DNA from: Methylocystaceae bacterium
GTDB lineage: Bacteria; Pseudomonadota; Alphaproteobacteria; Rhodospirillales; Terasakiellaceae
Assembly (NCBI GenBank): GCA_013373265.1
Contig: JABXIC010000023.1
Span: 1 to 52,609 of the forward strand
Reading direction: 5' to 3'
Length of the DNA: 52,609 nucleotides
Within the stretch, counting starts at the first letter, position 1, and each line of letters starts with the position of its first letter. The notes beneath the pieces are model-generated. The model was not told the DNA's origin. It saw only the letters and a list, made by a program, of their open reading frames with translations, and did no database searches. This document shows positions 24,621 to 33,444 of the stretch, piece after piece. A program made the translations under genes and the position numbers.

Positions 24621-25883
24621 ATGGATCATTTTATATATAAAGACGGCGAATTATGTGCCGAAGGTGTTGCTCTTTCTAAAATTGCGCGCGAAGTCGGCAC
24701 GCCTTTTTATGTGTATTCTCAGGCTACACTAGAACGCCACTATCAGGTCTTTGCTGATGCGGTTAAAGATATTGAAGCAACGATTTGTTTTGCGGTGAAA
24801 GCAAACTCAAACATTTCTGTGTTGCGGGTACTGGCGGATCAAGGGGCTGGGGCCGATGTGGTCTCTGTCGGGGAACTGAAACGCGCGATTAAAGCAGGTG
24901 TCCCTGCCCAGAAAGTGGTCTTTTCCGGTGTGGGGAAAAGCCGTAGCGATTTGGTCTATGCGGTTAAGGCGGGCATTCGCCAGATCAATGTGGAAAGTGA
25001 AGAAGAACTGGTTGTTCTTAATGAAGTGGCTCAAGAACTGGGCGCACGCATGCCCATCGTGTTGCGGGTGAATCCGGATGTGGATGCCAAAACACATGAG
25101 AAGATTTCAACCGGAAAAAGCGATAATAAATTTGGTATCGACTGGAAACGCGCCGTTGAAGTGTACCAACGTGCCAGCAACATGGCGGGCATTGATGCCA
25201 AAGGTCTGGCCTGTCACATCGGGTCGCAACTCACCGATCTTGAACCGTTTCGCGCAGCCTTTCGCCGTATGAAAGAAATGGTCTTGGAACTGCGCGGCCT
25301 TGGTTTGGACGTGAGCCGTGTTGACTTGGGCGGCGGTCTTGGCATTCCTTATGATGAAGGCGCAACGCCTTTGCCTGTGGAATATGGCAAACTGGTTGTC
25401 GAAGAACTTGGCGGTCTGGATGTGGAATTTGAATTTGAACCCGGTCGTATGATTGCGGGCAATGCGGGGCTGCTGGTCAGTGAAGTTCTGTATGTCAAAC
25501 AAGGTCCGGAAAAAACATTTGTGGTGATTGATGCAGCCATGAACGATCTGATGCGTCCCTCTTTGTATGGGGCCTATCACGCCATTGTCCCTGTTCTTCA
25601 GCCTGAAGTTGACAACGAACAGATGACCTATGATGTGGTCGGGCCGATCTGTGAAACGGGCGATACCTTTGCTAAAGGGCGCGTCCTCCCTAAATTGGCA
25701 CCGCATGATCTGGTGGCCTTCAGAACAGCGGGGGCGTATGGGTCAAGTATGTCTAGTACTTATAACTCACGCGACTTAGTGCCTGAAGTGATGGTAAAAG
25801 GTAATGATTATGCGGTTATTCGCAAACGCGTGGATATTGAAGCGTTGATGGAATTGGAAAACCTTGCTGATTGGCAGGGATAA
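24621..25883 (+). CDS. lysA: Diaminopimelate decarboxylase
   Basis: LysA decarboxylates meso-diaminopimelate to lysine, the final step. The 420-residue protein is a fold-type III PLP enzyme: ICFAVKANSN holds the PLP lysine near residue 59, then HIGSQ, GGGLGIPY, FEPGRMI, and GPICETGDTFA with the catalytic cysteine. The ATG at 24621 is preceded by AAGAAGAAAA. It is the third gene of argH-lptM-lysA. Confidence 0.97.
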   Translation: MDHFIYKDGELCAEGVALSKIAREVGTPFYVYSQATLERHYQVFADAVKDIEATICFAVKANSNISVLRVLADQGAGADVVSVGELKRAIKAGVPAQKVVFSGVGKSRSDLVYAVKAGIRQINVESEEELVVLNEVAQELGARMPIVLRVNPDVDAKTHEKISTGKSDNKFGIDWKRAVEVYQRASNMAGIDAKGLACHIGSQLTDLEPFRAAFRRMKEMVLELRGLGLDVSRVDLGGGLGIPYDEGATPLPVEYGKLVVEELGGLDVEFEFEPGRMIAGNAGLLVSEVLYVKQGPEKTFVVIDAAMNDLMRPSLYGAYHAIVPVLQPEVDNEQMTYDVVGPICETGDTFAKGRVLPKLAPHDLVAFRTAGAYGSSMSSTYNSRDLVPEVMVKGNDYAVIRKRVDIEALMELENLADWQG

Positions 25884-25932
25884 TCCCGTTCGATAAAATT
25901 TCACAAAGACTTGTATGGCGTCTCTGAAGAAC

Positions 25933-25960
25933 AATGTTTATCTTGAATAGAATAAACATT
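25933..25960. promoter_or_regulatory. Inverted repeat before the DUF4175 gene
   Basis: AATGTTTAT (25933-25941) and ATAAACATT (25952-25960) are perfect arms with a 10-base loop, 14 bases before the start codon and touching the TTTAGG ribosome site. It is either an operator/hairpin controlling the downstream gene or a weak lysA terminator without a good T tail. Confidence 0.4.
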
Positions 25961-25974
25961 CTTTAGGCGCGCAC

Positions 25975-28371
25975 ATGAGTGAATTGGACAATGCAAAATT
26001 AAGACGGTTGGGGCGCTTGATCCTGCTCGCGCGTGCTGTTTTGCTCTGGGAAAGAGTGTGGCCGCGCCTGTGGCCTTTTCTCATTGTCTCAAGCTTGTTT
26101 ATCATCTGCATTTTATTTGATGTTTTTGCACATTTGCCGACTTCGGTGCATGTACTGGCTTTAGGCGGTTTTGGTTTTGGCCTGTTGGGTTGTTTGATCA
26201 TTGCGTTTTATGGTTTGGCTTGGCCTAGCGTGCGCGATGGTTTGCGTCGTCTTGAAGGTGACAGCGGCTTTACCAACCAGCCGCTCTTTTCATTGCTGGA
26301 TCATCCGGTCCCCCAACCCAATAATAAAATGGCCCAAACCATTTGGCTGAACCATCAAGACCGTATGGCAGCAGCCATGGATAAGATCGTGTTGAAGGGG
26401 CCACGTTCTACCCTTTATAAGCGTGATCCTTATTCCTTGCGTGCAGCATTAATTTTATTACTGGTCCTTGGGTCGATTGAAGCACGCTTTGACGTTGGTG
26501 CGCGTCTGAGCCGTGCGTTTGCGCCTGCGTCTCATTCGATGATGGCACAGGATTGGGACATTCAGGCTTGGATTAATCCTCCGTCTTATACAGGTCTTGG
26601 CCCGGTTTATTTAAAGGCAACGCCACAAAGCAAGCCTGCATCAACACCGATTTCTATTGTGCAGCATAGTGACATTTTACTGCATGTTGAAGGCGCGCCG
26701 ACCCGCGACGATATAGAATTGACCAATGGCCCCTTTGTGGAAAAGCTGTCACGCCTTGGTAAAGGCAGTTTCAGTCTGGAAACATCTATGGATCAGGGCG
26801 ATGTTTTGCGCATCAGTCGCGGCGGGGAAATTCTATATCAATGGCCGATCCAAATCATTGCAGATATGCCACCGGAAATTTCAATCCGTGATAAACCAAA
26901 AACAGGTTTTCGCGGGCATTTTTCCGTCGATTATAAGGCAGAGGATGATTTTGGTTTGCAAGAGGTGGCCGTCATTATCCGTCCTTTGGTGGCTGATGGT
27001 CGCCCCGATATAGTCTTAAACAATAAGATACAGGGACGTACAGCTAAAGGGACGTTGCGGCGTAATCTGGCGGCGCACCCTTGGGCGGGGCGAAACGTGG
27101 TGATGACCCCTAAAGTCACGGATAGTGCCGGGCAGTCTGCCTTGGGGGAGGCGGTCCAACTTGTTCTGCCACAACGACAGTTTACCCATCCTTTGGCCAT
27201 GCGTCTGATTGAAATCAGAAAGTCACTTTATGAAAGTGGGCCGGATGATCGGGTGTTTGCCGGTATTTGGTTGGATCGATTGTCAGAAAATCCGCAAGAC
27301 TTTAACCATGAAGTCGCCATTTATCTGGGGCTGCGGGTGGCGTCAAAACGCTTGCGGATCTCTATGGACGAAGATGAATTGGAAAGTGTGCGTTCTATTT
27401 TGTGGGAAAGTGCGGTGCGTCTTGAAGAAGGTGCAGCAGGCAATGCGCGCAACCAACTGGAATTCATGTCACGCCAAATGCAAGAGATGATGCAAGCCGG
27501 ACAAGACAAGGCCGCGATGGAGGCTTTGTTTGAACAAATGGCCCAGAGTCTTGATCAATATTTGCAAAAAATGGGTCAATCCATGCCGGATATGGAAGGT
27601 TTTGAAGAGTTTGGCGGTTTGCAAAATGCCGATATGGTGGGGCGTGATGAATTGATGGAGCTGTTGCAGCGCGCCCGTGAATTGATGCGCACGGGAAATA
27701 CCAAAGCAGCGCAAGCCTTGCTTAATCAATTTCAATCCATCTTATCACGTCTGGCGATGCAACCTCCGCCGGACCCTGCCCAAATGAAGGCGGCGCGGGA
27801 GCTGATGCAACAGCTTAAATCGGTGCAGGAACGTCAACAAAAGCTCTTGGATCAAACCTTTCAACGCACGCGAAATCAGGACCGTCCCAGCATTGCTTCT
27901 ACGAAAAAGGCTATTCTTGAAGCGCAAGAACAGCAACGCATTCGTGATTTGTTGCGCCAACAGATGGAAAAACTGCGCACCATGAAAACGCAAATCTCAA
28001 AAGAATTGCATAGTGCAGATGAAGCGATGAAACGGGCGGTCAGTTCTTTAGAACGTGGACTTGATGAAGATGCCGTTCAATCGCAAATGCGTGCCCTTGA
28101 TCAACTGCGGGAAGGTTTGAAAAATAGTGCGCAATCCTTGGCGCAGAAAATGGGTATGCAGATGATGCCGCGCCAGATGCCTGGTTATGATCCGTTGGGC
28201 AGGCGTTCGGGTAAGGGTGCGATTGAAAGTGAAACCGGACAAACTGTACCCAGTGAGTCGGAAATGAAAAAATCGCGTGAAATTTTACAAGAATTATATC
28301 ACCGTGCGGGACAAAAGGGTCGCACAGATCAGGAATTGAAATATATTGAACGTCTGTTAGAACGTTTTTAA
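25975..28371 (+). CDS. DUF4175 / TIGR02302 family membrane protein
   Basis: The 798-residue protein belongs to a large alphaproteobacterial family of unknown function. Three hydrophobic segments lie near the N-terminus (LWPFLIVSSLFIICILF, VLALGGFGFGLLGCLIIAFY, and AALILLLVLGSI near residue 160). A periplasmic-looking middle contains DWDIQAWINPPSYTGLGPVY and DMPPEISI. The C-terminal third is a long helical region rich in glutamine, methionine and charge (QMQEMMQAGQDKAAMEALFE), likely coiled coil. It lies 91 bases after lysA in the same direction and 26 bases before the aminopeptidase gene. Confidence 0.87.
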   Translation: MSELDNAKLRRLGRLILLARAVLLWERVWPRLWPFLIVSSLFIICILFDVFAHLPTSVHVLALGGFGFGLLGCLIIAFYGLAWPSVRDGLRRLEGDSGFTNQPLFSLLDHPVPQPNNKMAQTIWLNHQDRMAAAMDKIVLKGPRSTLYKRDPYSLRAALILLLVLGSIEARFDVGARLSRAFAPASHSMMAQDWDIQAWINPPSYTGLGPVYLKATPQSKPASTPISIVQHSDILLHVEGAPTRDDIELTNGPFVEKLSRLGKGSFSLETSMDQGDVLRISRGGEILYQWPIQIIADMPPEISIRDKPKTGFRGHFSVDYKAEDDFGLQEVAVIIRPLVADGRPDIVLNNKIQGRTAKGTLRRNLAAHPWAGRNVVMTPKVTDSAGQSALGEAVQLVLPQRQFTHPLAMRLIEIRKSLYESGPDDRVFAGIWLDRLSENPQDFNHEVAIYLGLRVASKRLRISMDEDELESVRSILWESAVRLEEGAAGNARNQLEFMSRQMQEMMQAGQDKAAMEALFEQMAQSLDQYLQKMGQSMPDMEGFEEFGGLQNADMVGRDELMELLQRARELMRTGNTKAAQALLNQFQSILSRLAMQPPPDPAQMKAARELMQQLKSVQERQQKLLDQTFQRTRNQDRPSIASTKKAILEAQEQQRIRDLLRQQMEKLRTMKTQISKELHSADEAMKRAVSSLERGLDEDAVQSQMRALDQLREGLKNSAQSLAQKMGMQMMPRQMPGYDPLGRRSGKGAIESETGQTVPSESEMKKSREILQELYHRAGQKGRTDQELKYIERLLERF

Positions 28372-28397
28372 GCTTATATAAAAAAAAGGAACGCTGC

Positions 28398-30176
28398 ATG
28401 ACTGACCGTTTGGGCCGTCTTAAATCTTTGCGCCGCGAAATGGAAATCTTTGAAATGGACGGGTTTATCGTCCCGCGCGCGGATGAACATCAAGGCGAAT
28501 ATGTGGCCCCGTGTTCTGAACGGTTGTCTTGGTTGACGGGTTTTACCGGGTCTGCCGGCATGGCGCTTGTTTTGTCAGAGACTGCGGCTGTGTTCGTCGA
28601 TGGACGCTATACTTTGCAGGTGGAACAAGAAGTCGATGGTGCGGCCTTTGATCGCTGCCATATTGCGGACTTGTCCCCTTCTGACTGGTTGGAGATGCAT
28701 CTTAAAAAAGGCATGCGTTTGTCTTATGACCCTTGGCTGCATACGGGTCCGAGTTTGCATCGCTTAAAACAGGCCTGTGAAAAAGTTCAGGCGGAATTGG
28801 TTGCTGCTCCACATAACTTCATCGATGCCATCTGGTCGGACCGACCAGAACCACCGCTTAATCCCGTGTATGTCCAGACCCTAGATTATGCCGGACAGAG
28901 CCATGTGGATAAAGTGCAGGCTATGGCAGAAAAGTTGCAGGAAAGCGGTCAGGATGCCATGGTCCTGACTCTGCCCGATTCCATTGCCTGGACGTTTAAT
29001 ATTCGTGGCTCGGATATTCCCTGTACCCCTGTTGCCCTTGGTTTCGCCTTGATTTACAGCGATGAAACGGCTGATCTATTTATGGATGGGCGTAAGATTG
29101 TGCCGGCTGTCAAAGATCATCTCGGTCCCAATGTGCGTTTGTTTGAACCAACGGATTTAGCCGCCCGTCTGGATGGCTTGGGGCAGAATAAAAAGACTGT
29201 GCGTCTGGATGGGGCCAGCGCGCCAGAATGGATTCATCATCGTTTGAAAGAAGCCGGGGCAACGGTTGCGTTGGATGATGATTTATCGGTACTGCCCAAG
29301 GCTTGTAAAAACGAGGTTGAAGTGACCGGGATGCAAAATGCCCATCGTCGCGACGGGGCCGCGATGGTGCGTTTTCTCAACTGGTTATCGAAACAGCCCT
29401 ATGGTGCGGATATTAATGAAACAACAGTTGCCGCAAAAATAGACAGTTTGCGCGCTGAAGATGATTTGTTTTTTGATTATAGCTTTCCCACCATATCGGG
29501 TGCCGCCCAAAACGGGGCGATCGTGCATTACCGGGTGAGTGCCGAGACTTCCATTGAGCTGCCGGAAAATGGGCTGTATCTGGTTGATAGCGGGGCGCAG
29601 TATCGTGATGGCACCACCGATATCACCCGCACCATTGTGCGTGGTACACCAACGGCTGAGATGAAAGAGCATTTCACCCGTGTGCTAAAAGGTCATATCG
29701 CATTGGCTTCTACCCGTTTTCCCAAAGGGACGACTGGTTCTCAGCTTGATGTGTTGGCTCGTCATAGCTTATGGCAAGCCGGATTGGACTATGATCATGG
29801 TACAGGTCATGGGGTGGGCAGTTTTTTAAATGTCCATGAAGGTCCGCATCGTATTTCCAAAACGGCCAGCAAAACAGCCTTGGCTGTTGGTATGGTGGTG
29901 TCAAATGAACCGGGCTATTACAAGGCTGGAGCCTATGGCATTCGCTTGGAAAACTTGATTTTCGTGCAACCGTCTGCGGGCGGGGAACGCGAAATGATGT
30001 GCTTTGAACCGCTGACCTTATGCCCGTTCGACGTGGCAGGTATTGATCGTACGTTACTGAATGAACAGGAAATCACCTGGTTAAACAGCTATCACCAACG
30101 CGTGCGCGAAGAACTTACCCCCTTGCTGGAAGCTGATGACGTGGCCTGGTTGGTTGAAGCAACGCAAGCCTTGTGA
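28398..30176 (+). CDS. Aminopeptidase P family protein (M24B)
   Basis: This 592-residue Xaa-Pro aminopeptidase-like enzyme has two N-terminal creatinase-like domains, then the pita-bread metallopeptidase domain. The dinuclear metal ligands are visible as YLVDSGAQYRDGTTDITR (two aspartates near 396 and 407), GTGHGVGSFLNVHEGP (histidine), NEPGYYKAG (glutamate) and IRLENL (glutamate). The three-domain, roughly 590-residue form resembles the larger cytosolic APP1 type. AAGGAACG precedes the ATG. Confidence 0.93.
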   Translation: MTDRLGRLKSLRREMEIFEMDGFIVPRADEHQGEYVAPCSERLSWLTGFTGSAGMALVLSETAAVFVDGRYTLQVEQEVDGAAFDRCHIADLSPSDWLEMHLKKGMRLSYDPWLHTGPSLHRLKQACEKVQAELVAAPHNFIDAIWSDRPEPPLNPVYVQTLDYAGQSHVDKVQAMAEKLQESGQDAMVLTLPDSIAWTFNIRGSDIPCTPVALGFALIYSDETADLFMDGRKIVPAVKDHLGPNVRLFEPTDLAARLDGLGQNKKTVRLDGASAPEWIHHRLKEAGATVALDDDLSVLPKACKNEVEVTGMQNAHRRDGAAMVRFLNWLSKQPYGADINETTVAAKIDSLRAEDDLFFDYSFPTISGAAQNGAIVHYRVSAETSIELPENGLYLVDSGAQYRDGTTDITRTIVRGTPTAEMKEHFTRVLKGHIALASTRFPKGTTGSQLDVLARHSLWQAGLDYDHGTGHGVGSFLNVHEGPHRISKTASKTALAVGMVVSNEPGYYKAGAYGIRLENLIFVQPSAGGEREMMCFEPLTLCPFDVAGIDRTLLNEQEITWLNSYHQRVREELTPLLEADDVAWLVEATQAL

Positions 30177-30256
30177 TTTAAATTGAACTCGTTGAAAAGA
30201 ACAATGATCTTTGGCGTGACCTTTATTTGGATATCGTAAAATAGAAAGAGGGCATG

Positions 30257-30336
30257 CCCCGCATCAAGTGCGGGGTGACACGGTTTTAAATCTGGCTAGG
30301 ATTACAGGGGGATGTCACCCCGCACTTGATGCGGGG
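30257..30336. repeat. Pair of inverted palindromic repeats overlapping the recX stop
   Basis: A 24-base sequence at 30257-30280 recurs as its exact reverse complement at 30313-30336. Each copy is itself palindromic (CCCCGCA-TCAAG-TGCGGGG plus a TGACA tail). The pair could fold into a 24-base-pair stem with a 32-base loop. The right copy supplies the last codons and stop of recX. It is a REP-like dispersed element and has no T tail that would make it a classical terminator. Confidence 0.85.
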
Positions 30337-30884
30337 TCTAACGTTTTAACGTTTTCGGCTTCAATGATTTCGCGGGCCAGATCATAGGAAAAACCGGCAC
30401 GGGCCATGGCGGCGAGGTCTTTTTCTTTCAGGTCTTCGCGTTTTGCCGGGTCGCGCCAGGGGCCAAGGCGGCGGCGGCGGGCCAGTGCGATTGCGGCGTC
30501 GCGTTCAAGGTTTTCACTTTGGGTTTCTTCACGCAAGGCCTCAAGGGCGGTTTCGATATGTTGATCGGAAATGCCTTTTTCTTTCAGCTTCATGGAAATG
30601 ACACGCAAAGAGGTGCCTTTGCGATGCAGGGCACCGGCGCGCATTTCTGCATACTGTGCATCGTTGATGAAATTGGCGGCTTCCAGTTTATTCAGCAGAT
30701 CTTCAATCCATGACATGCCTTCAACAATAGAGGTTTCATGGTAATAGTTGGATTTTTGTACCCGGCGCATCAGCACTTGTCGTAGGTTTTCACGCGACGT
30801 GGCGAACCTGTCGATATATCTTAAGGCGGCTGCTCTTAATGAACCGGGCGATACCGGCTTGGGAATTTTTTGCTCTTGTGACAT
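30315..30884 (-). CDS. recX: Regulatory protein RecX
   Basis: RecX modulates RecA filaments. The 189-residue protein is basic and all-helical, with the three-helix repeat pattern: SLRAAALRYIDRFATSRENL, INDAQYAEMRAGALHRKGTS, MKLKEKGISDQHIETAL and RRRRLGPWRDPAKREDLKEK. recA is not in this window. The final residues (DPASSAG) and stop codon are encoded by a palindromic repeat element, so the natural C-terminus has been replaced or extended. Confidence 0.9.
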   Translation of the reverse strand: MSQEQKIPKPVSPGSLRAAALRYIDRFATSRENLRQVLMRRVQKSNYYHETSIVEGMSWIEDLLNKLEAANFINDAQYAEMRAGALHRKGTSLRVISMKLKEKGISDQHIETALEALREETQSENLERDAAIALARRRRLGPWRDPAKREDLKEKDLAAMARAGFSYDLAREIIEAENVKTLDPASSAG

Positions 30885-30955
30885 AACTCACTTAACTTAG
30901 GGGCCATTGCCTGATAGAACAGCATAACTTTGAAATTCAAAAAAGAGAATCCCTA

Positions 30956-31747
30956 ATGTCCTCTATTGACGTTAATCCGCATGCAAACAACTGGCTGGGA
31001 CTATGGACGCTATATACGCGCGAGGTCCGTCGCTTTTTGAAAGTCTATACCCAGACGTTGTTGGCACCTCTTGTGACGACACTTTTGTTCCTTGCTGTTT
31101 TTGCATTGGCTTTGGGTCGGGCCGTACAAACCATCGGCACTGTTCCCTTTATGGAATTTCTTGCGCCCGGTCTGGTGATGATGGCGATTACGCAAAACGC
31201 ATTTGCCAATACGTCAAGCTCGCTGGTGATTTCCAAGGTTCAAGGCAATATCGTCGATACATTAATGCCGCCGTTGAATGCGCATGAGTTGACATTCGCT
31301 TATGCCATGGGGGGGACGACACGCGGTTTATTGATCGGCAGCGTGATTGTGATTGTCATGAGTTTGTTTGTCCCGATGGGGCTCGATAATTTTGGATTGG
31401 TTCTTTATTACGGTTTCATGGGGGCGCTTATGATGTCACTCTTGGGCGTGGTTGGGGGCATCTGGTCTGAAAAGTTTGACCATATCGCAGCGGTGACCAA
31501 TTTTATCGTCACGCCTTTATCTTTCTTGTCCGGCACGTTCTATTCCGTTGAACGTTTGCCCGACCTTGGGAAAGTACTGGCTCATATGAACCCGTTTTTT
31601 TACATGATTGACGGTTTTCGTGCTGGTTTTATCGGCCAATCCGACAGTAATATTTTGGTCGGCATGCTGGTTATGGCCGGGGTGAATAGTTTCTTGTGGA
31701 TTGTGGCTTACCGTATGTTTAAGTCCGGCTATAAACTTAAAGCTTAA
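30956..31747 (+). CDS. ABC-2 type transporter permease (no adjacent ATPase)
   Basis: This 263-residue membrane protein has about six hydrophobic segments and the ABC-2 permease pattern: LYTREVRRFLKVYTQTLLAPLVTTLLFLAVF near the N-terminus, FMEFLAPGLVMMAITQNAFANTSSSL, and the late FIVTPLSFLSGTFYSVERLP. It resembles NodJ-like exporters. The ATP-binding partner usually sits beside it but here the neighbours are recX and a cupin gene. Its stop overlaps the convergent gene's stop in a shared TTAA. Confidence 0.88.
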   Translation: MSSIDVNPHANNWLGLWTLYTREVRRFLKVYTQTLLAPLVTTLLFLAVFALALGRAVQTIGTVPFMEFLAPGLVMMAITQNAFANTSSSLVISKVQGNIVDTLMPPLNAHELTFAYAMGGTTRGLLIGSVIVIVMSLFVPMGLDNFGLVLYYGFMGALMMSLLGVVGGIWSEKFDHIAAVTNFIVTPLSFLSGTFYSVERLPDLGKVLAHMNPFFYMIDGFRAGFIGQSDSNILVGMLVMAGVNSFLWIVAYRMFKSGYKLKA

Positions 31748-32238
31748 GCATCGCCTAATTGTTCTATGACAAGGATGTGTGCCCGTCCTTTGGGATGGGC
31801 CACATGTTCACATCCCGGTTCCATATGGGCGATCATGCCTTCACGCAATAAGATGGATTTAAAAGCCGCACCATCACGTTCATAACGCATTTCCACTTCC
31901 CCTTTAAGCACCACGAAGACTTCTTGCCCTTTATTGACATGCCAATGATAAGGCGTTGTCGTGGTGTGGACTTTCACGCCCACGCCATTGAGGGTGGCGA
32001 CATGCTGGTTGCCCCATTCTTTATCAGCGATAAAGCTTTTCGCATCATAAACATTCAATCTTCCGGCGGGGAAAAACTCGGCCAGAACCTGCGGATAGTT
32101 TTCTGGATGGGCCGCAAATTTGTCGCGACATCCCGGATTACAAAAACCGATTGTCTTGCCTTCAAGTTTGGTCATCGCGTTTTCTTGAACAGGCTTGCCG
32201 GAAAACGGGCAGGTGTGGTTTATGCTTTGTGCTGCCAT
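31744..32238 (-). CDS. YHS-domain and cupin fusion protein
   Basis: The protein of 164 residues starts with a short YHS-like metal-binding domain (CPFSGKPV at about 10-17, GFCNPGCRDKFAAHPENYP at about 31-49), followed by a single-domain cupin: TPYHWHVNKGQEVFVVLKGEVEM with HxH and E ligands, then HMEPGCEHVAHP. The fusion suggests a metal- or stress-linked enzyme or sensor; the substrate is unknown. The ATG at 32238 has AAGGAA upstream; an in-frame GTG at 32268 is less likely. It diverges from an Lrp-type regulator gene 107 bases away. Confidence 0.75.
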   Translation of the reverse strand: MAAQSINHTCPFSGKPVQENAMTKLEGKTIGFCNPGCRDKFAAHPENYPQVLAEFFPAGRLNVYDAKSFIADKEWGNQHVATLNGVGVKVHTTTTPYHWHVNKGQEVFVVLKGEVEMRYERDGAAFKSILLREGMIAHMEPGCEHVAHPKGRAHILVIEQLGDA

Positions 32239-32345
32239 CTGGTTTGGTTCCTTGTCCTGATTGATCACATCAGCATAATCATGTTTACTGATCTCTGCGC
32301 CCGTGATTGTGTTAAAACTGCCGTTAAAATGAAGGATAAAGCGTG

Positions 32346-32774
32346 ATGGATTCCATCGATTTAAAGCTGCTGGATTTATTAGAAATCAATGGGCGTGAAA
32401 CCGTGTCCGCTTTAGCGGCAAAAGTTGGATTATCGCGCAGCAGCGTGCAGGAACGTATCGCCAAGCTGGAAAGTCAGGGGGAGATTCAGGCCTATACCAT
32501 CACGCGTAAACGCAAAAAAGAGGGCCCCTTTGTGCGCGCCTATTTGTTGGTCAAAACCAATGGGGCGTTGTGCCATGAAATTGCCCCACATCTTGAAAAG
32601 ATGCCTGAAGTGCGCTTTTTTGAATCCATATCCGGTGAAATTGATGCGCTGGTGTGTATTGAAACCAAAACGACGGATGAACTGGCCGCTTTGCGCGATA
32701 AAATCGCGGCTTTTCATCAAGTGTGTGACATTCAAACCCTGAGTGTGATGAAAACCAGGATAGAATGGCGCTAA
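32346..32774 (+). CDS. Lrp/AsnC family transcriptional regulator
   Basis: The 142-residue protein has an N-terminal winged helix (LKLLDLLEINGRETVSALAAKVGLSRSSVQERIAKLESQG is spread over about residues 5-44) and a C-terminal RAM-like domain (FESISGEIDALVCIETKT). The ATG at 32346 follows AAGGA; a GTG one codon earlier is possible. It diverges from the YHS-cupin gene, which is a reasonable candidate target. The effector is unknown. Confidence 0.92.
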   Translation: MDSIDLKLLDLLEINGRETVSALAAKVGLSRSSVQERIAKLESQGEIQAYTITRKRKKEGPFVRAYLLVKTNGALCHEIAPHLEKMPEVRFFESISGEIDALVCIETKTTDELAALRDKIAAFHQVCDIQTLSVMKTRIEWR

Positions 32775-32791
32775 ATTAGTTATGAAAACAC

Positions 32792-32827
32792 AAAAAACCC
32801 CGCAGGAAAGACCGTGCGGGGTTTTTT
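32792..32827. terminator. Bidirectional terminator between lrp-like gene and trxA
   Basis: AAAAAACCCCGCA (32792-32804) and TGCGGGGTTTTTT (32815-32827) form a 13-base-pair stem around a 10-base loop. With A and T tracts on both sides it can serve both convergent genes. Confidence 0.93.
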
Positions 32828-32849
32828 GATTAGATAGATGATCCCATCC

Positions 32850-33167
32850 TTAGAGGACTGAATCGATCCATTCTTGAAGTTTGTTTTTAGGCAGGGCACC
32901 GATTTTAGTCGCTGCAACCTGACCATCTTTAAACAACATGAGAGTCGGAATACCACGTACACCAAATTTAGAAGGCGTGCCGGGGTTTTCGTCGATATTT
33001 AATTTGGCGATGGTCAGTTTACCACCCAGTTCTTCAGACAGTTCGTCCAAAGCCGGGGCGATTTGTTTACAAGGACCACACCATTCTGCCCAGAAATCTA
33101 CGAGAACGGGTTTGTCGGAGTTTACGACGTCCGTATCGAAACTGTCGTCGGTAATTTTGATGCTCAT
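32850..33167 (-). CDS. trxA: Thioredoxin 1
   Basis: This 105-residue thioredoxin has the active site [11 protein letters not shown] (Cys30 and Cys33), the cis-proline segment [13 protein letters not shown], and the standard length. It is the general cytosolic disulfide reductant. I use the ATG at 33167 ([10 protein letters not shown]), preceded by AGGATGAG; an upstream in-frame start would add a non-conserved 23 residues. It ends at a bidirectional terminator. Confidence 0.97.
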   Translation of the reverse strand: MSIKITDDSFDTDVVNSDKPVLVDFWAEWCGPCKQIAPALDELSEELGGKLTIAKLNIDENPGTPSKFGVRGIPTLMLFKDGQVAATKIGALPKNKLQEWIDSVL

Positions 33168-33444
33168 TGTCTCATCCTGATGGAAATAACGTCCCATGAA
33201 TTTAGGAGCATGCAGGGCTTGCGTCAAGCTTGCCAAATAAAGAAACTGGATTTAGCCTTTGAAACTGTCGTAGGTTAACCTACAGATAGAAGCGCAAAAA
33301 GACAGGAAAATCATAGGTGTCGGACAACTTGTTGCAAACTGCTGAAGAGGCAAGAAAACAAAAAGACTTTGACCATGCAGGGATAATTTATCCTATGCAG
33401 GTACAAGGCAACTCATTTGGTGAAGTTTGGGTAAGAGGCGCGCT

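Noticed and set aside
30257-30336. Inverted repeat pair as a terminator for recX or the aminopeptidase
   Set aside because: No T tract follows on either strand and both copies match a dispersed palindromic element, so the primary identity is a repeat.
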